Positions 8,949 through 18,389 are shown, counted from the first letter of the stretch. The stretch is 64,000 nucleotides of DNA from Xanthomonas hortorum pv. cynarae (GCF_002939985.1 NZ_MDFM01000024.1:1-64000); one strand, 5' to 3'. The notes: generated from the sequence alone by a model not told the origin. Numbers and translations: made by a program.

Positions 8949-9746
8949 ATGGCCCGGATCATCGCCATTGCCAACCAGAAAGGCGGCGTCGGCAAGACCA
9001 CGACGGCAGTCAATCTGGCGGCCGGCCTGGCGCGCGCGCCCAAGCGTGTGTTGCTGGTGGATCTGGACTCGCAGGGCAACGCCACCATGGGCAGCGGCAT
9101 CGACAAGCGCGATGTGGCCGCCTCGACCTGCGACCTGTTGCTGGGCGAAAACACCGCTGCCGAGATCCGGGTCACTGCGCCGGAAGGCTTCGATCTGCTG
9201 CCCGGCAACATCGACCTGACCGCCGCCGAGATCCAGCTGATGGATCAGGGCGAGCGCGAACAGCGGCTCAAGCGCGCCCTGGCGCCGATCCGCGACGAAT
9301 ACGATTTCATCCTGATCGACTGCCCGCCGGCGTTGTCGCTGCTCACGCTCAATGCCTTGACCGCGGCCGATTCGATCATCGTGCCGATGCAGTGCGAGTA
9401 CTACGCGCTGGAAGGACTCACGGCATTGCTGGAGACGATCGAGGCGCTGCGCGCCAACCTCAATCCGGCGCTGGAAATCGAAGGGGTGTTGCGCACGATG
9501 TTCGACATCCGCAACAACCTGGCCAATGCGGTGTCGGCCGAGTTGACCCAGCATTTCGGCGACAAGGTGTTCCGCACCATCGTGCCGCGCAACGTGCGCC
9601 TGGCCGAGGCGCCCAGCCATGGCCAGAGCATCCTCGGTTACGACCGCACCTCGCGCGGTGGCGTGGCGTACCTGGGGCTGGCCGGCGAGATCGTGCGCCG
9701 CCAGAACGATCGCAACAAGGCCTACCGGCCCGTGGAGACCGTTTGA
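8949..9746 (+). CDS. parA: chromosome partitioning ATPase ParA
   Basis: ParA is the Walker-type ATPase that, with ParB bound at parS, separates newly replicated origins. The 265 residues start MARIIAIANQKGGVGKTTTA, with the deviant Walker A at 11-17. The Walker A' region LLVDLDSQGNA and the switch DFILIDCPP are present. I used the ATG at 8949, which gives the standard N terminus. The stop overlaps the parB start (TGATG), so the two are coupled. Confidence 0.96.
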   Translation: MARIIAIANQKGGVGKTTTAVNLAAGLARAPKRVLLVDLDSQGNATMGSGIDKRDVAASTCDLLLGENTAAEIRVTAPEGFDLLPGNIDLTAAEIQLMDQGEREQRLKRALAPIRDEYDFILIDCPPALSLLTLNALTAADSIIVPMQCEYYALEGLTALLETIEALRANLNPALEIEGVLRTMFDIRNNLANAVSAELTQHFGDKVFRTIVPRNVRLAEAPSHGQSILGYDRTSRGGVAYLGLAGEIVRRQNDRNKAYRPVETV

Positions 9747-10675
9747 TGAGCAAGCCGATCCCCGCAAAAAAGCGTGGTCTGGGCCGCGGCCTGGAAGCGC
9801 TGTTGGGACCGAAGGGCGCAGCCGCCGCAGCGGCACCGAGCGCAGCCAGCGAAGACGCCTTGCAGCCGGGCGACAGCTTGCGCCAGTTGCCGGTCACCCA
9901 GTTGCAGCCGGGCAAGTACCAGCCGCGTAAGGAGATGGACGAGGTCAAGCTGGCCGAGCTGGCCGAATCGATCAAGGCGCAGGGCGTGATCCAGCCGATC
10001 GTGGCGCGCGAGCTGGCGCCGGGCCAGTTCGAGATCGTGGCCGGCGAACGCCGCTGGCGCGCCTCGCAACTGGCCGGGCTGACCGAAGTGCCGGTGGTGG
10101 TGCGCGAGCTGGACGACCGCACTGTCATCGCGATGGCGCTGATCGAGAACATCCAGCGCGAAGACCTCAACCCGCTGGAAGAAGCGCAGGCGCTGCAGCG
10201 GCTGATCGACGAATTTTCGCTGACCCACGCCGAGGCCGCCGGCGCGGTGGGCCGCTCGCGTGCGTCTGTGTCCAACCTGCTGCGGTTGCTGGAATTGCCG
10301 GTGGCGATCCGGGTGCTGCTGGAAACCCGCCGTCTGGAAATGGGCCATGCGCGTGCGCTGCTCACCCTGGCGCCGGAACTGGCCAGCAAGCTGGCGCAGG
10401 AAGCGGCCGACCAGGGGTGGTCGGTGCGTGAGGTAGAACACCGCGCGCAGCAGTTCGCCGCCGGCAAGGTGCCCGGATCGTTGCGCAAGGGCAAGCCGGC
10501 CGCCGCCGCACCGCAGGCCGACATCGCCTCGCTGGAAACCGAGCTGTCCGAGTCGCTGGGCACCAAGGTGGTGTTCAACCACGGCCGCGGCGGCAAGGGC
10601 AAGCTGGTGATTCATTACACCGACCTGGACACGCTGGATGGCGTGCTGGAACGTTTACGCGCCCAGCGCAGCTGA
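9746..10675 (+). CDS. parB: chromosome partitioning protein ParB
   Basis: ParB binds parS sites, spreads as a CTP-dependent clamp and stimulates ParA. The 309-residue product opens with KKRGLGRGLEALLG, the usual ParA-contact motif. It holds the CTP-binding GERRWRAS motif and a helix-turn-helix, GRSRASVSNLLRLLEL. The C terminus ends in a dimer-type domain (KGKLVIHYTDLDTLDGVLERL). The start overlaps the parA stop by one base. A parS-like sequence lies about 8.5 kb away at the argS start. Confidence 0.96.
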   Translation: MSKPIPAKKRGLGRGLEALLGPKGAAAAAAPSAASEDALQPGDSLRQLPVTQLQPGKYQPRKEMDEVKLAELAESIKAQGVIQPIVARELAPGQFEIVAGERRWRASQLAGLTEVPVVVRELDDRTVIAMALIENIQREDLNPLEEAQALQRLIDEFSLTHAEAAGAVGRSRASVSNLLRLLELPVAIRVLLETRRLEMGHARALLTLAPELASKLAQEAADQGWSVREVEHRAQQFAAGKVPGSLRKGKPAAAAPQADIASLETELSESLGTKVVFNHGRGGKGKLVIHYTDLDTLDGVLERLRAQRS

Positions 10676-10709
10676 GTTCCTGCATCCGCGCAAGAGGATC
10701 ATTCCGGCT

Positions 10710-11018
10710 ATGCATCCCGCCAAGGTCGATCGCAATCATCTGCTGTGTCTGACCGAACTGCCGAACGTCGGGCCGGCCTGCGAAAAAGATCTGCGTCTGA
10801 TCGGCATCCGTGTGCCCGCGCAGCTGCGCGGCCGCGATGCCTACGACATGTACGCGCAGCTATGCCTGCGCACCGGTGTGCTGCACGATCCGTGCGTGAT
10901 CGATGTGTTCCTGTCGATCGTGCGTTTCATGGAAGGCGAGGCACCGGGCCCGTGGTGGTCGTTCAGCGCCGAACGCAAAGCCAAACTGGCCAGCGAAGCA
11001 CCGCTCAGCATGGGGTGA
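10710..11018 (+). CDS. helix-hairpin-helix 'pathogenicity locus' (Cdd1-like) protein
   Basis: This 102-residue cytoplasmic protein carries LTELPNVGPACEKDLRLIGI, a helix-hairpin-helix motif of the kind that binds DNA without sequence preference. The following RDAYDMYAQLCLRTG and CVIDVFLSIVRFMEG match my recollection of the small Cdd1-like 'pathogenicity locus' family. The start at 10710 has an AAGAGG site 13 bases upstream. It follows parB by 34 bases on the same strand. A longer frame from 10638 would overlap parB and is not favoured. The biological role is not known. Confidence 0.75.
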   Translation: MHPAKVDRNHLLCLTELPNVGPACEKDLRLIGIRVPAQLRGRDAYDMYAQLCLRTGVLHDPCVIDVFLSIVRFMEGEAPGPWWSFSAERKAKLASEAPLSMG

Positions 11019-11117
11019 GTGCGATGGGTGAGCGAACGTCGCCAGGAAGCGCTTCGGAGTGGTCTAGCGTCGCCTTTCGCCTCCCTTTTGCCACTCAAAA
11101 TCTCCAGGACAACTTCC

Positions 11118-12083
11118 ATGACCATTCTCGTGACCGGCGCTGCCGGTTTCATCGGTGCCTACACCTGCCGCGCGCTGGCTGCGCGTGGTGAGACGGTGGT
11201 GGGCCTGGACAACTACAACAGCTACTACGACCCGCAGCTCAAGCGCGACCGGGTGGCGGCGCTGTGCCCGGACATCGACATCCGCACGCTGGATCTGACC
11301 GACCGTGATGGCCTGGCCGCGTTGTTCGATGAGATCCAGCCCACGCGCGTGGTGCATCTGGCCGCGCAGGCCGGGGTGCGTTACTCGCTGGAAAATCCAT
11401 CCGCCTACGTCGACAGCAACCTGGTCGGTTTCGTCAACATGCTGGAGCTGTGCCGGCATCGGGGCGTGCAGCATCTGGTGTATGCATCGAGCAGCTCGGT
11501 GTATGGCGACTCGGCGACCCCGCCGTTCTCGGAAGACCAGCGCGTGGACCAGCCACGCTCGCTGTATGCGGCGACCAAGGCCGCCAATGAGCTGATGGGC
11601 TACACCTACGCGCAGTTATACGGCCTGCGCGCGACGGGCCTGCGCTTCTTCACCGTGTATGGGCCGTGGGGCCGGCCGGACATGGCGCCGCTGATCTTCA
11701 GCCGCGCGGTGCTGGCGGGGCGGCCGATCGAGGTGTTCAACCACGGCAAGATGCAGCGCGATTTCACCTTCGTCGACGACATCGTGGCAGGCGTGCTGGG
11801 CGCGCTTGACACACCCAGCAGCGAGCCGGTGCCGCACCGGGTGTTCAACCTGGGCAACCACACCCCGGTGGAGCTGGAATACTTCATCGACGTGATCGCG
11901 CAGGCCGCCGGCCGCCCGGCCGAGAAAGTCTACCGGCCGATGCAGCCGGGCGACATGGTCCGCACCATGGCCGATACGCAGCGCGCGCAGGCCGCGTTCG
12001 GCTTTGAGCCGGCCACTCCGGTCGAACGTGGCTTGCCGCAGGTGGTGGACTGGTGCCGCCGCTATTTCGGCGATCGCGCTTAG
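11118..12083 (+). CDS. UDP-glucuronate 4-epimerase-like SDR enzyme
   Basis: This NAD-dependent extended SDR probably interconverts UDP-glucuronate and UDP-galacturonate for surface polysaccharide. The 321 residues have the Rossmann motif GAAGFIGAYT at the N terminus and SSSSVYG. The catalytic tyrosine and lysine are in YAATKAANE, and FFTVYGPWGRPDMA is typical of the GlcA-epimerase group. LDNYNSYYDPQLKRDR is also diagnostic. The ATG at 11118 is used because upstream codons lack domain homology. A glycosyltransferase follows 130 bases later. Confidence 0.88.
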   Translation: MTILVTGAAGFIGAYTCRALAARGETVVGLDNYNSYYDPQLKRDRVAALCPDIDIRTLDLTDRDGLAALFDEIQPTRVVHLAAQAGVRYSLENPSAYVDSNLVGFVNMLELCRHRGVQHLVYASSSSVYGDSATPPFSEDQRVDQPRSLYAATKAANELMGYTYAQLYGLRATGLRFFTVYGPWGRPDMAPLIFSRAVLAGRPIEVFNHGKMQRDFTFVDDIVAGVLGALDTPSSEPVPHRVFNLGNHTPVELEYFIDVIAQAAGRPAEKVYRPMQPGDMVRTMADTQRAQAAFGFEPATPVERGLPQVVDWCRRYFGDRA

Positions 12084-12213
12084 CATCCAACACGCTACAG
12101 GCCGCTTTCCATTCGCTCCACCGCGCACAACGCACGTTCGCTTCATGCCTGACTCAGACAGGGCACAATGCGCGATCTTTTTCGCTCAGCCTTCATCTGG
12201 CCACTACGAATCC

Positions 12214-12936
12214 ATGAGCCAACCTCAGCTTTCCGTTGTCGTCCCGGTGTTTAATGAGCGCGATAACGTCGCCGCGCTGGTTGGCGAAATCGTCGCTGCG
12301 TTGCGCGGGCTGGTGGCGTTCGAAATCGTCTATGTCGACGACCACTCGCGCGACGATACGCTGGCGGTGCTGCAAGGCCTGAAGACCACCACGCCGGAAC
12401 TGCGCGTGCTGCATCACGTCACCCAGAGCGGCCAGAGCACGGCGGTGCGCAACGGCGTCAAGGCGGCGCGTGCAAGCTGGATCGCCACGCTCGATGGCGA
12501 CGGCCAGAACGACCCGGCCGACATTCCCAAACTGCTGACCGCGCGTGCCAGCGCCGAGACGCAAGTGAAGCTGTTCGCCGGCTGGCGGGTCAATCGCCAG
12601 GATTCGGGGTCCAAGCGCTGGGCCAGCAAGTGGGCCAATGCGATCCGCTCGCGCATGCTGCACGACAACACCCCCGACACCGGCTGCGGCATCAAGCTGT
12701 TCGAGCGCGAGGCGTTTCTGGACCTGCCCTACTTCGACCATATGCACCGCTATCTGCCTGCGCTGATGCAGCGCGCCGGCTGGCGCACGGTGAGCGTGCC
12801 GGTGCACCACCGCCATCGCACTGCCGGCGTGTCCAAGTACAACAACCTCAATCGCGCCCTGGTCGGCATCCGCGACCTGCGTGGCGTGGCCTGGTTGATC
12901 ACCCGCAGCAAGCGCACCGTGGTGCAGGAACGCTGA
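12214..12936 (+). CDS. GT2 glycosyltransferase, dolichol-phosphate-mannose-synthase type
   Basis: The 240-residue protein begins QLSVVVPVFNERDNVAALV and has the GT2 acidic motifs YVDDHSRDDT and TLDGDGQNDPADI. It ends in RHRTAGVSKYNNLNR. It lacks the two C-terminal membrane helices of the longer GtrB/ArnC type. By family it should move a sugar from a nucleotide carrier onto a polyprenyl phosphate at the inner membrane. Its stop overlaps the next gene's ATG, so it is coupled to a LABN membrane protein. Confidence 0.88.
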   Translation: MSQPQLSVVVPVFNERDNVAALVGEIVAALRGLVAFEIVYVDDHSRDDTLAVLQGLKTTTPELRVLHHVTQSGQSTAVRNGVKAARASWIATLDGDGQNDPADIPKLLTARASAETQVKLFAGWRVNRQDSGSKRWASKWANAIRSRMLHDNTPDTGCGIKLFEREAFLDLPYFDHMHRYLPALMQRAGWRTVSVPVHHRHRTAGVSKYNNLNRALVGIRDLRGVAWLITRSKRTVVQER

Positions 12937-13277
12937 TGGAACTGCATTGGCTGGATCAACCGCTGACCTGGCTGTTCTGGACCGGGCTGCATGTCACCTG
13001 TTGGAAGCTGATCGGCTATGTGGGCGCGCTGATGTTCGGCGGCCGCTGGCTGGTGCAGTTCGTCGCCTCAAAACGCGCCGGCAAGCCGGTGATTCCGCGC
13101 ATGTTCTGGTACATGAGCGTGGTCGGCAGCCTGATGACGCTGAGCTACTTCGTGTTCTCGGCCAAGCAGGATTCGGTGGGCGTGCTGCAGAACCTGTTTC
13201 CGGCGTTTACCGCGTTTTACAGCCTGTATCTGGATGTGAAGCATCGCGGCTGGAAGCGGGATCGGGCGGTGCATTGA
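12936..13277 (+). CDS. LABN-domain small membrane protein
   Basis: This 113-residue protein has three hydrophobic segments and the motifs GGRWLVQFVASKRAGKPVIPRMFWYMS and SLYLDVKHRGWK, matching the domain seen at the N terminus of some LpxB proteins ('lipid A biosynthesis N-terminal', LABN). The overlap with the GT2 gene suggests the pair works together at the membrane, perhaps flipping or presenting a lipid-linked sugar. That role is inference. A half copy of the palindromic repeat follows its stop. Confidence 0.82.
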   Translation: MELHWLDQPLTWLFWTGLHVTCWKLIGYVGALMFGGRWLVQFVASKRAGKPVIPRMFWYMSVVGSLMTLSYFVFSAKQDSVGVLQNLFPAFTAFYSLYLDVKHRGWKRDRAVH

Positions 13278-13279
13278 GC

Positions 13280-13310
13280 CAGGATTGGGGAGTCGGGATT
13301 GGGAGTCGCA
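13280..13310. repeat. half copy of the dispersed GGGAATxGGGAGT repeat
   Basis: AGGATTGGGGAGTCGGGATT followed by GGGAGTCGCAAG resembles the left arm of the repeats at 7357 and 63079. No matching right arm follows, so it looks like a decayed or partial copy. Confidence 0.55.
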
Positions 13311-13523
13311 AGTGCGGCACTGGTGCTCCGGTCTTCAGGCGTTTGAGGTGATGCTGGCTGCGCAACTGAGCTGATGGAGCATGCTGCATCGGCTTTACTT
13401 TGCAGTGGATAACGCCAGGCGCGCGATCTCCGAGAGTTCGTACACCGCGCTGCGATGGTTACCGACCTGAGATGACGCGCATCGCCGATGCCGCTTCGCT
13501 AACGCCATCGACATGCTGGGGTC

Positions 13524-14057
13524 ATGTCCAGCGCCTTGCTCCATCGTCCCGTCTCCATGCCAGCGCCCACTGCGGTGTACTGGCATCTGCGTTTGCAGAC
13601 GCATCAACACGTACCGCTGTTTGCGGACTGGCGCTGCGCGCGGGCGGCGGCAGCGAGCCTTGCGATGGCCGGTCACTGGCATGGTGCGCGCCTGCTGTGC
13701 TGGGTGCTGCTGCCGGATAGTTGGTGCGCCTTGCTGCAGGCACCGGGCAAGGCTGCGCTGCTGCAGATGGCTGGTGTCGCGCGACAGGCGGCTGGCGAGG
13801 CGGTCAATCGCGCGCGTGGCCGTGGCGGAACGGTGTGGCAGCCGCAGATGCAGGCGTCGGCACTTCCGCTGCAGGCCGATCACCGCCAGTTCGCGCGCTC
13901 GCTGGTCGCGTTGCCGTTGCGTGCGGGACTGGCCGAGCAGATCGGTGGGTATCCGTATTGGGACGCGATCTGGTTGTTGCACGACAACGCCGGGAACGCC
14001 GCCGCCATTCCGGCGCCGGATGATCGCTTACGCATGGCAGGTTTAGGAGGCGCGTGA
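13524..14057 (+). pseudogene. degenerate REP-associated tyrosine transposase (RAYT, Y1-type)
   Basis: The 177-residue frame follows the RAYT layout: VYWHLRLQTHQHVPLFAD, RLLCWVLLPDSWCALLQ, AGEAVNRARGRGG, LPLRAGLAEQIGGYPYWDAIW. In active relatives as I recall them the metal motif is PDHWH and the catalytic segment is [YF]HDRALR. Here they read PDSWC and MQASALP, so both key sites are lost. The frame is open end to end, which suggests recent decay or a domesticated non-catalytic protein. The start could be 13524 or, better fitting the family, 13557. It lies between the LABN gene and algC. Confidence 0.65.
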
Positions 14058-14095
14058 TCGTCATCGCTTGGGTCTGCAGGGATCGAGCACGACGT

Positions 14096-14117
14096 ACAGG
14101 TGATCCTCTACACCTGT
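14096..14117. repeat. small hairpin after the RAYT-like frame
   Basis: ACAGGTG (14096-14102) and CACCTGT (14111-14117) form a seven-base stem with an eight-base loop. It could be a REP-type target of the adjacent transposase remnant, but its size alone does not prove this. Confidence 0.4.
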
Positions 14118-14160
14118 CAGCGTCGAGCGCAACGGGATCGGCAACTGCTGCTCACCACCT

Positions 14161-14184
14161 GCTCTGCCGCCATGCCGGCAGAGC
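14161..14184. terminator. hairpin between convergent RAYT frame and algC
   Basis: GCTCTGCCG and CGGCAGAGC make a perfect nine-base stem around a six-base loop. No T run follows on the plus strand. Its place between convergent genes suggests a shared terminator or a REP-like unit. Confidence 0.5.
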
Positions 14185-14208
14185 AATCGCCCGTCACTCA
14201 CCTGTCGA

Positions 14209-16557
14209 TCAAAACGCCAACGGATGCTCTGGCAGCAAGGCCTGCAATTCGCTGCGGAACAACGCGCGGATCCGGTTCAATGCAGCCTCGGTGTCGGCTT
14301 CGAACCGCAGCACCAAGATCGGCGTGGTATTGGAGGCACGCACCAGGCCCCAGCCGTCGGTAAAGTCCGCACGCAATCCGTCGATCGTGGAGAGCCGAGC
14401 CGATTCGAACGGCGATTCTTCGCTGGCCTGCGCACGTTCGACAAAGCGCGCCACCAGCGCATGCGCATCACCGTCGACCGGCACCTTGATCTCCGGCGTG
14501 GCCACGCTTTCGGGTAGCGCGTTCAGCACTTCGGACGGGGTTTCCTCGCGCTGGGCCAGGATTTCCAGCAGGCGCGCGGCGGCATAGATGCCGTCGTCGA
14601 AACCGTACCAGCGCTCCTTGAAGAAGAAGTGCCCGCTCATCTCGCCGGCCAGTTCGGCGTCGGTCTCGCGCATCTTGGACTTGATCAGCGAATGCCCGGT
14701 CTTCCACATCAACGGGCTGCCGCCATTGCGCAACACGTAGTCGGACAGCTTGCCGGTGCATTTGACGTCGTAGATCACCAGCGCGCCGGGGTTGCGCTGC
14801 AGCACGTCGGCGGCGAACAGCATCAGCAGGCGGTCGGGAAACACGATGGCGCCTTCCTTGGTGACCACGCCCAGACGGTCGGCATCGCCATCGAAGGCCA
14901 CGCCGATATCCGCATCGAAACGCTGCACCATGTTCACCAGATCGTCGAGATTGTGCGGCTCGCTCGGGTCGGGGTGATGATTGGGAAAGGTGCCATCGAC
15001 ATCGCAGTACAGCGGAATGACTTCGGCGCCGATCGCCTCCAGCAAGCGCGGTGCGATATCGCCGGCCACGCCGTTGCCGGCATCCACCACCACCTTGATC
15101 GGGCGGTCCAGCTGCACGTCGTCGGCGATGCGCTGGATATAGGCATCGCTGATGTCGCGCTGTTCCAGTTCGCCGGGCGCCGCTGCGGTGTGCAGGCGGC
15201 CTTCGTTGATGCGCTGGTGCAGGTCGGTGATCGCCGCACCCGACAGGGTCTCGCCTCCGATCACGATCTTGAAGCCGTTGTAGTCGGGCGGATTGTGGCT
15301 GCCGGTCACCGCCACGCAGCTGCCGGCGCGCAGCTCGTAGGCGCCGAAATACACCACTGGCGTCGGTGCCAGACCGATGTCGATCACGCTGCAGCCGGCA
15401 CGGCGCAGGCCTTCGATCAGGCCGTTGGCAAGCTCTGGGCCCGACAGGCGCCCGTCACGGCCGACCACCACCTCGCGCAGGCCTTGGGCCTGCATCACGC
15501 TGCCGATGGCCTGGCCGATCAGCGCGGCAACGCCAGGATTCAAGTCCTTGCCGACCACGCCGCGGATGTCATAGGCGCGGAACATCTCGGTGGCGATCTG
15601 CACCGCCGGCACCAGGGCGGGCGGCGCGGATGTGGCGGCGTCCTGGTCCAGCGCGCGTGCCTGGCTGGCGACGCTGGCATCGTGCTGCAGGCTTTGCCCG
15701 AAGGTAGGTTCGTCGGCCGTCGATTCGCTTGCCACGCGGCGGCGCGGCAGGGCGACACGGCCACGGCTGGCGAGTACCAGCAGCACGGCGATGATGAGCA
15801 ACAGCGACGCCACGATCGCGCAGCCAACTGCGCCAAGACCCAACGGGCCGCTGTCGCTCTGTCGCACGGCGGCGGCAACGCGCAGACCGCTGTCGCCCAG
15901 CGGCCTGGCCAGCGTTTCGGCGGCGTCGGCCAGCCCGGCATCGCCCTGCTCGGCGACGTTGTAGCTGCCCTGACGCAATGCCAGATAGGCGCTGCCGGGC
16001 ACTGCGATCGCATCCAGCGGGCCGGTCAACCGCAACAGCGGCAGGCGCGCATACGCCACGGCCGGCTGCGTGCCTAAAGTCACCGCTGCCGCCACGCCGA
16101 GGCGGACCTGCTCGGCGTCGCGCACCACATGCACCTGCGCACGTTTGCCGACCAGCGCCGACTCGAGCAGGCTCAGCCGCGCATAGCCGAAGTCCTTGGG
16201 ATTTTCATAGGCGGCGGTCAGATCGCCGGACAGCACCTGCACGTCTTCGGCGCCCTTGAAGCGCTCGCGGATGGCCGAAGCGGCGGCGAGCGCATCGCCA
16301 TTGGCCAACGCGGCGATGACCTGCGGCTGCTTGAGCACGGCGTCGAGCTGGCTGGCCTGCTTGGCCATGGCCTGGCTGACGTCCTGCACGGCGCGGTCGC
16401 GCGCCTGCTCGAGGTCCTGCGTCATCGCATCTTCGCGCCACTGCGCGTAGCCGCTCCAGCCGAACCACGCTGCCAGCAGCAACAACACGCCCCCCAACAC
16501 CGGACCACTCGTGCGCATGCCGGACGCGGCCTGGCTGCGCTCGCTCGCTTTGCTCAT
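14209..16557 (-). CDS. algC: phosphomannomutase/phosphoglucomutase with N-terminal membrane domain (AlgC type)
   Basis: The enzyme moves phosphate between C1 and C6 of mannose or glucose for LPS and exopolysaccharide precursors. The catalytic half starts near residue 325 (FRAYDIRGVVGKDL), with the phosphoserine loop TGSHNPPDYNG near residue 420, the metal loop DGDADRLG and the substrate loop GEMSGH. The first 320 residues are unusual: a membrane helix (about 19-36), a periplasmic-looking alanine-rich domain and a second helix (about 245-262). This matches the long AlgC form. dut lies 12 bases upstream in the same operon. Confidence 0.92.
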   Translation of the reverse strand: MSKASERSQAASGMRTSGPVLGGVLLLLAAWFGWSGYAQWREDAMTQDLEQARDRAVQDVSQAMAKQASQLDAVLKQPQVIAALANGDALAAASAIRERFKGAEDVQVLSGDLTAAYENPKDFGYARLSLLESALVGKRAQVHVVRDAEQVRLGVAAAVTLGTQPAVAYARLPLLRLTGPLDAIAVPGSAYLALRQGSYNVAEQGDAGLADAAETLARPLGDSGLRVAAAVRQSDSGPLGLGAVGCAIVASLLLIIAVLLVLASRGRVALPRRRVASESTADEPTFGQSLQHDASVASQARALDQDAATSAPPALVPAVQIATEMFRAYDIRGVVGKDLNPGVAALIGQAIGSVMQAQGLREVVVGRDGRLSGPELANGLIEGLRRAGCSVIDIGLAPTPVVYFGAYELRAGSCVAVTGSHNPPDYNGFKIVIGGETLSGAAITDLHQRINEGRLHTAAAPGELEQRDISDAYIQRIADDVQLDRPIKVVVDAGNGVAGDIAPRLLEAIGAEVIPLYCDVDGTFPNHHPDPSEPHNLDDLVNMVQRFDADIGVAFDGDADRLGVVTKEGAIVFPDRLLMLFAADVLQRNPGALVIYDVKCTGKLSDYVLRNGGSPLMWKTGHSLIKSKMRETDAELAGEMSGHFFFKERWYGFDDGIYAAARLLEILAQREETPSEVLNALPESVATPEIKVPVDGDAHALVARFVERAQASEESPFESARLSTIDGLRADFTDGWGLVRASNTTPILVLRFEADTEAALNRIRALFRSELQALLPEHPLAF

Positions 16558-16569
16558 ATGACGCCCCCG

Positions 16570-17037
16570 TCAGCGCACGCCGGTGTGGCCGAATCCACCC
16601 GCTCCCCGCGCGCTGTCGACGAAAGTATCCACCACTTGCAAGCCCACGCGCACGATCGGCAGGATCACCAGCTGCGCGATGCGATCGCCCGGCTCGATGG
16701 TGAAGGCGGCACGGCCGCGATTCCAGGTGCTGATCAGCAGCGGCCCCTGGTAATCGGCATCGATCAGGCCGGTGCCGTTGCCGAGCACGATGCCGTGGCG
16801 ATGGCCCAGGCCCGAGCGCGGCAGGATCACCGCGCACAGCTGCGGGTCGGCCAGATGAATCGCGATGCCGCTGGGGATCAGCGCCGCATCGCCGGGCTCC
16901 AGCGTCATCGGCGCTTCCAGCGCAGCGCGCAGGTCCATGCCTGCGCTGGCTTCGGTGGCATAGGCCGGCAACGGCCACAGGTCGCCGAAGCGCGGGTCGA
17001 GCAACTTCACTTGCAAGGACTGGGTTGGGTGGCTCAT
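16570..17037 (-). CDS. dut: deoxyuridine 5'-triphosphate nucleotidohydrolase
   Basis: dUTPase hydrolyses dUTP to dUMP, which keeps uracil out of DNA and feeds thymidylate synthesis. The 155-residue trimeric type shows the five motifs: [38 protein letters not shown] and [11 protein letters not shown]. The ATG at 17037 is chosen because it overlaps the coaBC stop as ATGA; a longer frame to 17127 runs inside coaBC and lacks family residues. The coaBC-dut-algC order is conserved in many gammaproteobacteria. Confidence 0.96.
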   Translation of the reverse strand: MSHPTQSLQVKLLDPRFGDLWPLPAYATEASAGMDLRAALEAPMTLEPGDAALIPSGIAIHLADPQLCAVILPRSGLGHRHGIVLGNGTGLIDADYQGPLLISTWNRGRAAFTIEPGDRIAQLVILPIVRVGLQVVDTFVDSARGAGGFGHTGVR

Positions 17038-18293
17038 GCCTGCAATCTCTCCGCGATCAGGGCCAGCAGTTGCTCGGCCAATTCGGTTTTGCTGCTGCTG
17101 GGGAAGCCACGTTCGCCACCCTGCCAATAGGCGATCGCAGCGTTGTTGTCGCTTTCGAAGCCACCGCCTTCGATCCCCACCTGATTGGCGATGATCAGGT
17201 CCAGCCGCTTGGCGGCGAGCTTGCCACGCGCATAGTGCTCCACGTCGTGCGTTTCGGCCGCAAAACCGACCACCAGCTTCAATGCGCCGGTTTGCGCGGC
17301 GACTTCGGCCAGGATGTCCGGGGTGCGCACCAGTTCCAGGGTCAGCGTTTCGCCGGTCTTCTTGATCTTCTGCGCGACCACCCGTTTGGGGGTGTAGTCG
17401 GCCACTGCGGCGGCACCGATGTAGATGTCGGCCGGAAACGCGCCCAGCACCGCATCGCGCATCTGCGCGGCCGAGCGCACGTCGATCCGTTGCACGCCGG
17501 CCGGAGTGGTCTGATGCACCGGGCCGCTGACCAGCACCACCTCAGCACCCTGGTAGGCAGCCGCGGCGGCCAGGGCATAGCCCATCTTGCCGCTGCTGCG
17601 GTTGCCGACGTAGCGCACCGGGTCCAGGTCCTCGAAGGTGGGGCCGGCACTGATCACGATGCGTAGACCTTCCAGTTGCGCGCTGCCGGGCACGAAGGCC
17701 GGCGCAGCTGCGCTCCTGGAAGCGGCAGGCGCGGCGGTGCCAGACACTGCGGCAATGATCGCCGCCGGCTCGGCCAGCCGACCGGGGCCCGATTCGCCTT
17801 CGGCCAACGGGCCGTCGTCCGGGCCGACCACGCTCACGCCACGCGTGCGCAGAGTCGCCACGTTGGCCTGGGTGGCCGGATGCAGCCACATGCGATGGTT
17901 CATCGCCGGAGCCACGGTCAGCGGCGCGGTGGTGGCCAGGCACAGCGTGGTGACCAGGTCGTCGGCCAGGCCATGCGCCAGACGTGCCAGCAGGTCGGCG
18001 GTGGCCGGGGCGACGATCACCTGATCGGCCCAGCGCGCCAGTTCGATATGCCCCATCGCCTGCTCGGCGGCGCTGTCCCACAAGGTGGTGCGGGTGGGCT
18101 GCCCGGACAGCGCCTGGAAGCTGAGCGGGGTGACGAATTGTTGTGCGCCGCTGGTCATGGCGACCTGCACCTGCGCGCCGGCGTCGCGCAGGCGACGGAC
18201 CAGTTCGAGCGATTTGTAAGCGGCAATGCCTCCGCCGACGCACAGCAGCAAGCGCTGTCCGTCCAGGGGGCGGGCCTGAGTGGAGCCGATCAC
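17034..18293 (-). CDS. coaBC: bifunctional phosphopantothenoylcysteine decarboxylase / phosphopantothenate-cysteine ligase
   Basis: CoaBC carries out two steps of coenzyme A synthesis. The 419 residues begin with the flavoprotein CoaC half: [19 protein letters not shown], the active histidine in MGHIELARW, and [10 protein letters not shown]. The CoaB half starts near residue 205 ([26 protein letters not shown]) and carries [18 protein letters not shown]. The stop overlaps the dut start by four bases. It is divergent from radC across about 100 bases. Confidence 0.95.
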   Translation of the reverse strand: MIGSTQARPLDGQRLLLCVGGGIAAYKSLELVRRLRDAGAQVQVAMTSGAQQFVTPLSFQALSGQPTRTTLWDSAAEQAMGHIELARWADQVIVAPATADLLARLAHGLADDLVTTLCLATTAPLTVAPAMNHRMWLHPATQANVATLRTRGVSVVGPDDGPLAEGESGPGRLAEPAAIIAAVSGTAAPAASRSAAAPAFVPGSAQLEGLRIVISAGPTFEDLDPVRYVGNRSSGKMGYALAAAAAYQGAEVVLVSGPVHQTTPAGVQRIDVRSAAQMRDAVLGAFPADIYIGAAAVADYTPKRVVAQKIKKTGETLTLELVRTPDILAEVAAQTGALKLVVGFAAETHDVEHYARGKLAAKRLDLIIANQVGIEGGGFESDNNAAIAYWQGGERGFPSSSKTELAEQLLALIAERLQA

Positions 18294-18389
18294 GTCGGAG
18301 TCGTCCTACGGTTACAAGGACAACTAGATTAGCCGATGCCCCCGCCTGGCCTGATAGGCGTGAGCGATGAGCACCGGCAATCTCGCCAT

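Noticed and set aside
13395-13982. Minus-strand frame opposite the RAYT-like gene
   Set aside because: The plus strand carries recognisable RAYT spacing, while the minus frame is Arg/Gln-rich without motifs.
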